The notes: generated by a model not told the origin, from the letters alone. A stretch of 48,116 nucleotides of DNA from an uncultured Collinsella sp. (GCA_902468695.1 CABQZS010000067.1:1-48116), one strand, 5' to 3'. Counted from the stretch's first letter, positions 8,194 to 16,338 are shown. Translations and numbers: made by a program.

Positions 8194-8348
8194 TACATAT
8201 CCCTTGGTAGTCGTTTAACCTCCCCCTCGTCAAATAGCAGACGAATTGGCGACGCAGTGGCACTATTTGATTCAAGGGCGTGAACTGGATAAACATCGAG
8301 GGAAGGAGTGGGCCCTGTGCAATAAACTCCCCTCGTCAAAATGTCTAG

Positions 8349-8984
8349 CTAAAGAGGACGGGCAGACGGCGAACGGTCATATCCGTTCGCGTCCGCCCGT
8401 CTCCAACGATCAAACGTCGATGCGCTGACGTTCAAAAGCATTGCGGCCTCTCGCCTCGTAACCTCACCTCCTTCGAATGATTTGATGACATCGCGGTAGC
8501 TATCCGGACGTTCGAGCGTCGGTCTCCCAAATCTCACACCCCGCAGACGCGCCGACGCGATACCCTCCGCCTGGCGCTGCTTTATGTTTTCGCGCTCCAC
8601 CTGAGCCACATAGCTCAAAACCTGAAGCACTAGGTCGGCAATAAAAGTCCCCGTAATTCCATTGGGTTGTTCGCGTGTGTCAAGCAATGGCATATCGAGC
8701 ACCACGATGGCAACGCGTTTGTCCGTCGTTAGGCGACGCCATTCATCGAGAACTTCACGGTAGTCGCGACCCAATCGATCGATACTCGTAATCACCAGAA
8801 CGTCCCCCTCGCGCAGACGACGAAGAAGACGCCGGTACTGAGGACGCCTGGAGTCCTTTCCACTCGCTTTGTCAGCATAGATCAAATTCGTTTGGACCGG
8901 AAACCGCTCCAGCGCATCCAGTTGTCGATCCAGGTTCTGATCTGCTGACGAAACTCGAGCATACCCATAGATTCTGTTTTTCAT
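8349..8984 (-). CDS. Small serine recombinase (resolvase/invertase family)
   Basis: A 211-residue site-specific recombinase. The nucleophile is Ser12 in YGYARVSSADQ, with downstream catalytic-core motifs ITSIDRLGRDY and SARLRGVRFGRPT. A C-terminal helix-turn-helix (about 165-200, TRREAAMLLNVSASTFDRWR) should bind DNA. The length fits the Hin/Gin/Tn3-resolvase group. ATG 8984 has an AGGGGC site; a longer frame to 9005 has none. It is divergent from an AAA+ ATPase gene. The perfect palindrome at 9063-9079 upstream could be its recombination or control site. The invertible or resolved segment is not identifiable here. Confidence 0.85.
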   Translation of the reverse strand: MKNRIYGYARVSSADQNLDRQLDALERFPVQTNLIYADKASGKDSRRPQYRRLLRRLREGDVLVITSIDRLGRDYREVLDEWRRLTTDKRVAIVVLDMPLLDTREQPNGITGTFIADLVLQVLSYVAQVERENIKQRQAEGIASARLRGVRFGRPTLERPDSYRDVIKSFEGGEVTRREAAMLLNVSASTFDRWRRADANGYDRSPSARPL

Positions 8985-9062
8985 GATTGCCCCTATCAGC
9001 CGCACGATGGCAGCTTCAGCTCATCTGAGAGCCCACTCACAATAGGGCGTGCAAATTTCGCG

Positions 9063-9079
9063 AATGGGTTGAACCCATT
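9063..9079. repeat. 17-bp perfect palindrome near the recombinase gene
   Basis: AATGGGTT G AACCCATT, about 80 bp upstream of the recombinase start. It is a candidate recombinase-binding or operator site. Confidence 0.45.
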
Positions 9080-9148
9080 TTCGAGCCCCAACGTAAGCTA
9101 TTCAAGCACCGCTTCGATAACGCACGACGCCAACCTTATGCTTTGAAA

Positions 9149-9198
9149 TGAAATTAATCGTTTTTAATTGAGATTAACTAGAATAAAATGAAATTAAC
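9149..9198 (+). promoter_or_regulatory. Three 20-bp-phased direct repeats upstream of an AAA+ gene
   Basis: TGARATTAAY occurs at 9149-9158, 9169-9178 and 9189-9198, exactly 20 bp apart, so all three face the same side of the helix. A possible -10 TAAAAT (9184-9189) overlaps the array. The ATPase start is 24 bp downstream. This looks like an operator or iteron array. Confidence 0.6.
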
Positions 9199-9221
9199 CC
9201 GAGACGCTAAAGGAGGGCATT

Positions 9222-10322
9222 GTGGAATACCTCGAAAACCCGTTTACCCCTAGCTTTGGCGAAGTTCCTGCCCATCTCGCCGGCAGACAACAGATTATTC
9301 GGGATTTGGACCGTGCCTTCTTGAGCCAGCGCAGGCGCCCAGAATTGACCTCGATCTTCTCAGGCGCGCGTGGAACCGGTAAAACCGCTCTCATGTCGTC
9401 GCTCGCGACAAGGGCGGAATCCCACGGCTGGATTGCCGTAAAGACGACCGCGCTCCCGGGAATGCTTGAGGAAATCGAGCTCGGGGCGAAACGTGCTGCC
9501 GGCCATCTTATCGACCCGTCCAACCACTTCGAAGTCACCGGTCTCGGAATTGCACCGCTCGGCAGCATCGAGGTCAGTCGCGTTCACGATGCCTCAACCT
9601 GGCGTTATCGCATGAGCGACATCATCGACCAGCTCAACGAGGCGGGCACCGGTCTGCTCGTCACGGTTGACGAGGTGGACCCGACACTCGACGAGATGAT
9701 TCAGCTCGCAGCGACGTATCAGCACTTTGTGACCGATGGGAAACGCGTCGCCCTGCTCATGGCGGGACTTCCCAACAACGTATCGACGCTACTGAACCAC
9801 AAGACGGTCTCGTTCCTTCGCCGCGCCCAACAATATCATCTGGGTCGCATTGCCGACTATGACGTACGCGAAGCCTTGATTCGCACAATCCAGGAAAACG
9901 ATCGCCTGGCAGACGCTGAGGGAATCGATAGAGCCGTTCGCTCGATCTCTGGTTTTCCCTTCCTATTGCAACTCGTAGGCTACCGTGCCTGGGATCTCAC
10001 AAGCGATTCGAAGGAAATCTCGTCGCGCGACTTTGACCTGGGAATCAAAATCGCGCGCGACGAGATGGACGACCGAATCCTCGCGGCAACCTATCGGGAA
10101 CTCACTGCGGAGGACAAACGATTCCTCATCGCCATGCTCGACGACGAGGAAGAGTCCACCACCGCTGACCTTGTCGAGCGCCTTAAGCGTTCGCCGCAGC
10201 AGGTCTCCCGCTACCGACGCCGCATGATAGATGCCGGCATCATCGGAGAACGAGGACGAGGGCTCGTCGCATTTGAATTGCCATTCTTCCGCGACTATCT
10301 CGCGGCTCAATGCGTGAAATAG
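9222..10322 (+). CDS. AAA+ ATPase with winged-helix domain (paralogue 1)
   Basis: A 366-residue ATPase of the ORC/Cdc6-like ATP-binding group. It opens with NPFTPSFGEVPAHLAGR, then Walker A GARGTGKT, Walker B LLVTVDEVD, a sensor-like FLRRAQQYHLGRI, and a C-terminal winged helix (about 295-360) ending in a FFRDYL helix. The start is GTG 9222 after AAGGAGGG. It shares order, motifs and the FLRRAQQ and QLVGY signatures with the gene at 12869-13987. Family members act as ATP-dependent regulators or as parts of toxin/defence modules; the client is unknown here. It is divergent from the serine recombinase and convergent with the UvrA paralogue. Confidence 0.78.
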   Translation: MEYLENPFTPSFGEVPAHLAGRQQIIRDLDRAFLSQRRRPELTSIFSGARGTGKTALMSSLATRAESHGWIAVKTTALPGMLEEIELGAKRAAGHLIDPSNHFEVTGLGIAPLGSIEVSRVHDASTWRYRMSDIIDQLNEAGTGLLVTVDEVDPTLDEMIQLAATYQHFVTDGKRVALLMAGLPNNVSTLLNHKTVSFLRRAQQYHLGRIADYDVREALIRTIQENDRLADAEGIDRAVRSISGFPFLLQLVGYRAWDLTSDSKEISSRDFDLGIKIARDEMDDRILAATYRELTAEDKRFLIAMLDDEEESTTADLVERLKRSPQQVSRYRRRMIDAGIIGERGRGLVAFELPFFRDYLAAQCVK

Positions 10323-10326
10323 GCAT

Positions 10327-10361
10327 CAATGAGGCAAAGGGGCTGTCCCTTTGCCTCATTG
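10327..10361. repeat. 3'-end palindromic element / bidirectional terminator
   Basis: Perfect 15-bp arms (10327-10341, 10347-10361) with loop GCTGT. It begins four bases after the stop of the AAA+ gene and ends one base before the stop of the convergent uvrA-like gene. The core CAAAGGGGCTGTCCCTTTG matches the family found at 14055 and 44443, but the outer arms (CAATGAGG) differ. Confidence 0.75.
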
Positions 10362-10362
10362 T

Positions 10363-12876
10363 CTATAGATAGCGGCCGGTAATGCTCTTGGAGCAGGCCA
10401 CGATGTCGCCCGGCGTGCCAGCGCAGACGATTTGCCCGCCGGCATCGCCACCGCCTGGGCCCATGTCGATCACATAATCGGCGTTACGGATAAGGTCGAG
10501 ATCGTGTTCGATCACGATAACCGTGGCGCCCTTGGCAACGAGGCCATCGAACACACTCAGCAGTACCTGAACATCGAGCGGATGTAGGCCGATCGTGGGC
10601 TCGTCGAACACGAATACGGCATCGTCCTGCACACGGCCCATCTCGCTCGCAAGCTTTAGACGCTGCGCCTCGCCGCCCGAGAGTGCCGGCGTGGGCTCAC
10701 CGAGCGTAAGATAGCCCAAGCCCAGGTCGCGCAAGGTCTGCAAGCGCGTCTGCACCTTTTTGAGTCCCACCGTGGCATCGAGGGCTTCGTCCACACTCAT
10801 GTCCATGAGCTGCGGCAACGTAAGCAGGCTCCCGTCCTTGCCCTCACGATGGATATGCGAAGCCGCGTCTGCATAACGTGAGCCGCGACATGCCGGGCAG
10901 ACGATCTCGACATCGGGCAAAAACTGCACGTCAAGCGATATCGAGCCCGTGCCGTCGCACGTAGGGCAGCGCAGGGCACCGGTGTTGTAGCTAAAGGCAC
11001 CCGCCTTGTAGCCGGCTGCCTTGGCCTCGGGCGTACGGGCGAAGGCGCGGCGCAGCTCATCATGGATGTCGGCATAGGTCGCTACCGTCGAGCGCACGTT
11101 GGCGCCGATGGGCGTGGCGTCAATCAGGTTTGCGCGGACAATACCCTCGGCATCGATCCAGCGCACGTGCCCCGGCAGGCGCTCGCCGGCTGCCTGCGCC
11201 TTAAGTGCCGGGATGAGCGTCTCGAGCACCAGCGTCGTCTTGCCCGAACCCGAAACGCCCGTTACCGCGACAAGGCGGCCGCGCGGGATATCGACTTCGA
11301 GCGGCTTGACGGTATGGATGGCATCGGTTGCCATGCGGATGTGGCCCTGATCGAACATTTCCTCGTCAGTCACCTGCGGACGCGAGCGCTTGGGCTCAGC
11401 GCGCAAAAACGGCGCGATACGGCTGCCCTGCGATTGTTCGACCTCGTCTACCGTACCAGCGGCGATTACGTTGCCGCCGCCTGCTCCAGCAACGGGGCCC
11501 ATCTCGACCAGATAATCAGCCTCCGCCAGCACGCGCGTGTCGTGGTCGACAACGACCACGGTGTTGCCGTCATCCACCAGATCGCGCATCACACCTACCA
11601 GGCCGTCGACATTGACAGGATGCAAGCCGATCGAGGGCTCGTCCAGCACATAGAGCACACCCGTCGATCGGTTGCGCACCACGCGGGCGAGCTGCACGCG
11701 CTGGCGCTCACCCGTGGAGAGCGTGGCACCGGCGCGGTCGAGTGAAAGGTAATCGAGGCCCAGATCGACCAGACGACGGGCCGTGCTCAAAAACGAATCG
11801 CAGATATCCGTCGCCATGGGCTGCATCTCGGCTGGCAAGGATGCGGGCACCCCGCGCACCCACTCAACCGCATCACCAAGCGTCATGGCCGCGGCCTGCG
11901 CCAGATTGATACCGCGCACCTGGGACTGGCGCGCAACCTCGGAGAGACGCGTGCCGCCACAGTCACGGCATGGCCCCTCGCGCAAAAAGCGCGCAACGCG
12001 CTTGAGGCCCTTGTCGTCCTTAACCTTGGCGAGCGCATTCTCAACGGTATAGACGGCGTTGTAATAGGTAAAGTCGAGCGGCGTGGCACCCTCGCCGTTT
12101 TTGGGAACGTAGAGAATATGCTTCTTAACCGCCGGACCATGGAACACGATGTCGCGCTCTTGAGGCGTGAGCTGGTTAAACGGCACGTCGGTGCGCACGC
12201 CCATCTCGCCGGCCACCTGCTTCATCAGATCCCACATGAGCGTGCCCCAAGGAAGCACCGCGCCCTCGTTGATAGTCTTTGACTCGTCGGGCACCAGGCT
12301 CGCCTCGTCCACCTCGCGCATAACGCCGGTGCCGCCGCAGGTGGGACACGCGCCACCGCTATTGAAAGCCAAATCCTCGGCACTCGGCGCGTAGAACTCG
12401 CGGCCGCACGTCGGACACGTGAGCGATAGGCCTGCTGCCACGTTAAGGCTCGGCTCCACACGCTCCCCGCAATGCGGGCACACATGATGGGCGCAACGGC
12501 TAAAGAGCAGACGCAGGCTATTGTTAAGCTCGGTCATGGTGCCAAAGGTCGAGCGCACGCCCGGTACGCTGGGGCGCTGGTGCAATGCGAGTGCCGCCGG
12601 CACATGCAGCACCTCGTCCACCTGGGCGTGCTCGGCCTGCGTCAGACGACGGCGGGTATAGGTGCTGAGCGCCTCCAGATAGCGGCGCGAGCCCTCGGCA
12701 TAAAGAACTCCCAGCGCCAGCGAACTCTTGCCCGAACCCGACACGCCGGCAATACCCACGAGCTTTCCCAGTGGAATATCGATATCGATGTCCTTGAGGT
12801 TGTGTACACGTGCGCCACGCACCTCGATAGCCTGCGGGCTCATCTTCTGTTCCGTCACCTTTATCACCCTACTCAT
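10363..12876 (-). CDS. UvrA-like ABC ATPase lacking the UvrB-binding region
   Basis: An 837-residue UvrA paralogue with two ABC ATPase modules. Walker A motifs are GVSGSGKS (44-51) and a second GVSGSGKT; signature motifs are STGERQRV and LSGGEAQRL; zinc-finger CxxC pairs are present (CPHC/CPTC, CRDC, CPTC/CPAC). After the first CPHCGE the sequence goes straight to CPTCGREFY, so the roughly 100 residues that hold the UvrB-binding domain in canonical UvrA are absent. This matches UvrA2 or DrrC-type paralogues linked to drug tolerance rather than excision repair. The ATG at 12874-12876 overlaps the stop of the upstream AAA+ gene by eight bases (ATGAGTAG), suggesting translational coupling. An internal ATG at 12843 with AAAGGTGA upstream is an alternative start. 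Confidence 0.85.
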   Translation of the reverse strand: MSRVIKVTEQKMSPQAIEVRGARVHNLKDIDIDIPLGKLVGIAGVSGSGKSSLALGVLYAEGSRRYLEALSTYTRRRLTQAEHAQVDEVLHVPAALALHQRPSVPGVRSTFGTMTELNNSLRLLFSRCAHHVCPHCGERVEPSLNVAAGLSLTCPTCGREFYAPSAEDLAFNSGGACPTCGGTGVMREVDEASLVPDESKTINEGAVLPWGTLMWDLMKQVAGEMGVRTDVPFNQLTPQERDIVFHGPAVKKHILYVPKNGEGATPLDFTYYNAVYTVENALAKVKDDKGLKRVARFLREGPCRDCGGTRLSEVARQSQVRGINLAQAAAMTLGDAVEWVRGVPASLPAEMQPMATDICDSFLSTARRLVDLGLDYLSLDRAGATLSTGERQRVQLARVVRNRSTGVLYVLDEPSIGLHPVNVDGLVGVMRDLVDDGNTVVVVDHDTRVLAEADYLVEMGPVAGAGGGNVIAAGTVDEVEQSQGSRIAPFLRAEPKRSRPQVTDEEMFDQGHIRMATDAIHTVKPLEVDIPRGRLVAVTGVSGSGKTTLVLETLIPALKAQAAGERLPGHVRWIDAEGIVRANLIDATPIGANVRSTVATYADIHDELRRAFARTPEAKAAGYKAGAFSYNTGALRCPTCDGTGSISLDVQFLPDVEIVCPACRGSRYADAASHIHREGKDGSLLTLPQLMDMSVDEALDATVGLKKVQTRLQTLRDLGLGYLTLGEPTPALSGGEAQRLKLASEMGRVQDDAVFVFDEPTIGLHPLDVQVLLSVFDGLVAKGATVIVIEHDLDLIRNADYVIDMGPGGGDAGGQIVCAGTPGDIVACSKSITGRYL

Positions 12877-13987
12877 GCCATAAAACGCGGTCGCGGATGT
12901 ACTCGCCCAGCATGGGCACAGTAAACCGGACGAGACCGTATCCGGCAGCCTCGATGACGCGCTCGCGAATCAGGCTTGCGCGATATTTACTCGCCCAGCT
13001 CTGGGTACGATCACAGCGCTCAATGATATCCGCCATGCGCGTCGGTTTGTCCTCGTCAACCGCCATGGCCTCGATAAAGAGGCGCTGTGGACTGCGCAGC
13101 CCGTAATACAGGGGCGCGTCAACCGCTTCGTAGAACTCGGAGACGGCATCCGCATGGCCATCCTCGACATCGCGCCTTTCGATGACCTGCGAGCTACGCC
13201 GGACAGCAGACCGCCACATGTAATATCCCACCAGCTGAACCATATAGGGATGCCCCATGCTCTTGCGCGCCGCAAGGTCCGCCCTCTCCGCGTCAACGTA
13301 AAGACCAGCGTCTTTGACCGTCTGGATATATGAATCGCGCACCTTGGGCAAAGATATCGCCCCCAGCGTACGCTGCTGGGCGCGGCGCAAAAACGTCACG
13401 CTCGGCTCTTCGAGCAGATCGTCAACCATACTGGGCAAGCCGGCAAAAACCAGCGCAAGACCGCGCTGGTCGCTATCGGGTAATCCCGTGGCATCCTGGT
13501 CTCCGAGCACCTGCTGATAGAGAACGGCAAGAGCCGCCAGTTCCTCGATAGACGCCGATTGCGCCTCGTCAATCGCAAACAGTATGCCCTTGCCTGGACC
13601 GAGCTTCTTAAGGCGCTCGTTGACCAGCCCTCGCAAACTCTCGCCCTTTGCTCGCGCCGCCTCGACCGACATCCGGCCAAACGAAGGACCGAACTCCATT
13701 GACGTCACAACGGGTTTATTCGAGCGAAGCGCGTCGGCCAAGCGGTCGCATAAGCCAAGCGAAGCGGAATCGGAGACAACCGCCCATCCGCGCTCGCTGG
13801 CCAGACGTTGCAGCTCCCGCAGGAGAACCGTCTTGCCGCAGCCGCGGTTTCCCGTAATGAGCATGAGCCTGCCCGGCGCTCCGGCGCCGTTATCGAGCCC
13901 TTCCTCGAAATCTTCGATGACCGACTCGCGACCGATGAGCATCGGAGGCCGCTTGCCAGCCGTGGGCTTAAAGGGATTTGGATTCAT
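12869..13987 (-). CDS. AAA+ ATPase with winged-helix domain (paralogue 2)
   Basis: A 372-residue relative of the ATPase at 9222-10322: NPFKPTAGKRPPMLIGR start, Walker A GNRGCGKT, Walker B ILFAIDEAQ, FLRRAQQRTLGAI, GHPYMVQLVGYYMW, and a C-terminal winged helix (about 300-365). The start is ATG at 13985-13987 after GAGGAGG. Its stop overlaps the start of the uvrA-like gene, so the two are probably one operon in which the ATPase is made first. Three GGTATAA repeats at 10-bp spacing lie in its promoter region. A regulatory role over the uvrA-like gene or its own promoter is inferred from this context only. Confidence 0.78.
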   Translation of the reverse strand: MNPNPFKPTAGKRPPMLIGRESVIEDFEEGLDNGAGAPGRLMLITGNRGCGKTVLLRELQRLASERGWAVVSDSASLGLCDRLADALRSNKPVVTSMEFGPSFGRMSVEAARAKGESLRGLVNERLKKLGPGKGILFAIDEAQSASIEELAALAVLYQQVLGDQDATGLPDSDQRGLALVFAGLPSMVDDLLEEPSVTFLRRAQQRTLGAISLPKVRDSYIQTVKDAGLYVDAERADLAARKSMGHPYMVQLVGYYMWRSAVRRSSQVIERRDVEDGHADAVSEFYEAVDAPLYYGLRSPQRLFIEAMAVDEDKPTRMADIIERCDRTQSWASKYRASLIRERVIEAAGYGLVRFTVPMLGEYIRDRVLWHE

Positions 13988-14020
13988 GTCGGCCTCCTCG
14001 GATTGGCAAACCCTGGTAAT

Positions 14021-14050
14021 AGTTATACCAACTTATACCGAGTTATACCA
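14021..14050 (-). promoter_or_regulatory. Three 10-bp-phased direct repeats upstream of an AAA+ gene
   Basis: On the minus strand GGTATAA recurs three times, once per helical turn (TTATACC at 14023-14029, 14033-14039, 14043-14049). The outer copies can be read as a promoter, TTGGTA -35 and TATAAC -10 with 18-bp spacing. This suggests an operator merged with the promoter of the paralogue-2 ATPase. Confidence 0.6.
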
Positions 14051-14054
14051 ATAG

Positions 14055-14087
14055 CATGTGACAAAGAAACTGTCCCTTTGTCACATG
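14055..14087. repeat. 3'-end palindromic element carrying a stop codon
   Basis: CATGTGACAAAG (14055-14066) and CTTTGTCACATG (14076-14087) form a 12-bp perfect stem. The right arm, read on the minus strand, supplies the last codon and stop (ATG TGA) of the TetM-like gene. It has the same core as the copies at 6263 and 44443. Confidence 0.75.
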
Positions 14088-16084
14088 TGGCCGAAAAACT
14101 CGGCGTCTGCTGCTCGCCAAGGGCGGAAGGTGGCGGGATCGATCTTTACGTGCGCCGCGGCAGGCACGTCGTACCATTTGACCGTGTAACCGGCACCATG
14201 AGAGCAAAAGACCGAATCGGGCGTGTTGGGCAGATCGGCCTCAGGCTCATAGGCGGCCGTCTCGATGACGCGCTCGGCATCATGGCAAGCCGCATAACCG
14301 GCGAACTCCAGGTACAGATGACCGCGACCGCTTGTGTAGGCGGCCACCTCCAGCGCGTAATCCTGCACCTCGGATGCCGGTACGCGGCCCACAAGCTTCG
14401 CCCGGTCGCCCGCCATCGTCGGCGGCTCGTACTCGGCACCCATGCGCGTGGCATCCGAGAGCGCCCGGCCCACGCACTCCCCCGGCACCTCGAGCTCAAA
14501 GCGATACCACGGTTCCAACAGTACCACCGCACCGGCCTCGCGCGCCTGCATCAAACCCTGGCGAATCGCGCGGTACGTGGCCTGGCGAAAATCGCCACCC
14601 TCGGTATGTTTGGCATGCGCACGGCCGCCCGTGAGCGTAATGCGCACATCGGCGATGGGCGAGCCGGTCAGCACGCCCAGGTGATCGCGCTCCATGGCGT
14701 TGGTGAGTGCCAAACGCTGCCAGTTAAGATCGAGCTCGTCGGTCGAGGTCACGGTACCAAACTGCACGCCCGAACCCGCTGGCAACGGCTCCAGGCGTAG
14801 ATGCACCTCGGCATAGTGGCGCAGTGGCTCAAAGTGGCCCACGCCCTCGACCGGCTGCGAAATAGTCTCCTTATAGAGAATGCCGCCAGACTCAAACGCA
14901 ACCGAAAGGCCAAAGCGATCGGCCAACACCCGCTGCACGACCTCGAGTTGCACGGCGCCCATCAGCTGCAGGTGAATCTGCTCCAGATGAGTATTCCAGC
15001 TTACGCCGAGCATGGGATCTTCGTCCGCCAGCTCAGTCAGTGCTTTGAACACCGCATGGACATCGTGTTCGCCTGGAAGCACCGTATAGGTGAGGACCGG
15101 CGCAATGACGGGCGCATCGCCCGCGGGCTCCGCGCCCAGGGCGTCCCCCGGGCGAACGTGCGCAAGACCCGTCACGGCACAAATACCGCCAGCAGCAACT
15201 TCTTGGGCAAGCTCATACTTTTCGCCGTTATAGATGCGTACCTGATCGACCTTCTGCTCCCATGCCTCGGCGCCGGAACGTCCGTTAATCAGCTGTTTGG
15301 CATGCAGCGTGCCTCCGGTCACTTTAACCCATGCCAAGCGCTCGCCGCGATCCCCGCGGCTCACGCGGTAGACGCGGGCGGCAAACTCCGGAAGCCACGC
15401 CTGTTTGCGCATCAGCGCGCATATGCCATCCAGCAGCTCGTCCACGCCTTGGTCCTTGAGCGCCGAGCCGGCAAAACAGGGAAAGAGCTTGCGCTCGGCA
15501 ACCATGCGCGACAGCGTTGCGCCAGAAAGCTCACCCGTCTCAAGAAACTCCTCGAGCGCCGCCTCGTCCAACGCAGCAGCGTCCTCCTGAACGTTGCCGC
15601 CCGCCAACAATTCGTTGGCATCCAGGCAGCCTTCGGAAAGACGCTGCCCAAGCTGTGCCAGCAAAACATCGCGGCCGGGATTCTCCAAATCGATTTTGTT
15701 GATATAGATGAACGTCGGAATATCATAGCGCGCAAGCAGGCGCCACAGGGTTTCGGTATACCCCTGCACGCCGTCGTTGGCACCCACAACCAAAATCGCG
15801 TAGTCGAGTGCGCGCAATGTACGCTCCGCCTCGGCAGAAAAATCGACATGCCCTGGTGCATCCACAAGCATGACGCGGGTATCGCCGTGGTCGAGCACGG
15901 CCTGCGACGAGAAGATCGTAATGCCGCGCTCACGCTCGATCGCGTTCGTGTCCAGATGCGAATCGCCATCGTCCACGCGGCCGCGCTTGCGAATGCGACC
16001 CGCGTTGAACAGCATGACCTCGGCCAACGTGGTCTTGCCGGCATCGACATGCGCCAAGATTCCAACGACCGCTTGCTTCGACAT
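14081..16084 (-). CDS. TetM-like (EF-G-related) translation GTPase
   Basis: A 667-residue GTPase of the ribosomal-protection/EF-G superfamily. G motifs: AHVDAGKTT (G1), RGITIFSS (G2 region), DAPGHVDF (G3), NKIDLENPG (G4). The full EF-G-like domain order follows. ATG 16084 sits behind TAAGAGGAGAG; a 23-residue upstream extension of the frame has no site. In the domain IV loop where Tet(M) has the Ser-Pro-Val tip that displaces tetracycline, this protein reads AKHTEGGDF, so resistance should not be assumed. It may be a chromosomal translation factor of the same fold. The stop codon lies within a repeat element. Confidence 0.82.
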   Translation of the reverse strand: MSKQAVVGILAHVDAGKTTLAEVMLFNAGRIRKRGRVDDGDSHLDTNAIERERGITIFSSQAVLDHGDTRVMLVDAPGHVDFSAEAERTLRALDYAILVVGANDGVQGYTETLWRLLARYDIPTFIYINKIDLENPGRDVLLAQLGQRLSEGCLDANELLAGGNVQEDAAALDEAALEEFLETGELSGATLSRMVAERKLFPCFAGSALKDQGVDELLDGICALMRKQAWLPEFAARVYRVSRGDRGERLAWVKVTGGTLHAKQLINGRSGAEAWEQKVDQVRIYNGEKYELAQEVAAGGICAVTGLAHVRPGDALGAEPAGDAPVIAPVLTYTVLPGEHDVHAVFKALTELADEDPMLGVSWNTHLEQIHLQLMGAVQLEVVQRVLADRFGLSVAFESGGILYKETISQPVEGVGHFEPLRHYAEVHLRLEPLPAGSGVQFGTVTSTDELDLNWQRLALTNAMERDHLGVLTGSPIADVRITLTGGRAHAKHTEGGDFRQATYRAIRQGLMQAREAGAVVLLEPWYRFELEVPGECVGRALSDATRMGAEYEPPTMAGDRAKLVGRVPASEVQDYALEVAAYTSGRGHLYLEFAGYAACHDAERVIETAAYEPEADLPNTPDSVFCSHGAGYTVKWYDVPAAAHVKIDPATFRPWRAADAEFFGHM

Positions 16085-16274
16085 GGCTCTCCTCTTATTG
16101 CAAGCCCATCGCACGCGGCAACGGGCGTTCACGTTCCACACTGGATGATACAATTTACGGGCCGGCGGGCGAAGCGGGCCCTATCCCCCGACCGAGCTCA
16201 TCGCCCCGCGTTGCCGCGCGGCGATTTTCGTAGGTTCACGCCTTGCGAAAGCCGGCTTTCAAAACAGCGCAGTA

Positions 16275-16308
16275 AACGAAAATGGCCCCACCCGGGGCCA
16301 TTTTCGTT
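16275..16308. terminator. Hairpin after the GNAT gene
   Basis: Perfect 15-bp arms AACGAAAATGGCCCC / GGGGCCATTTTCGTT with a 4-nt loop. The minus-strand exit is AT-rich (TTTTCGTT). It lies between the GNAT gene and the TetM-like gene. The 190 bases from 16085 to 16274 hold nothing else recognisable. Confidence 0.8.
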
Positions 16309-16338
16309 CGCGCGAATTATTGATACGCACCCTCGCCC

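Noticed and set aside
8246..8428. A short plus-strand frame between the secreted-protein and recombinase genes
   Set aside because: It overlaps the recombinase 3' end on the other strand, has no ribosome site and matches no family I recognise.
14081..16084. Calling the TetM-like gene a tetracycline-resistance determinant
   Set aside because: The Ser-Pro-Val loop is missing and there is no mobile context, so only fold-level similarity is claimed.
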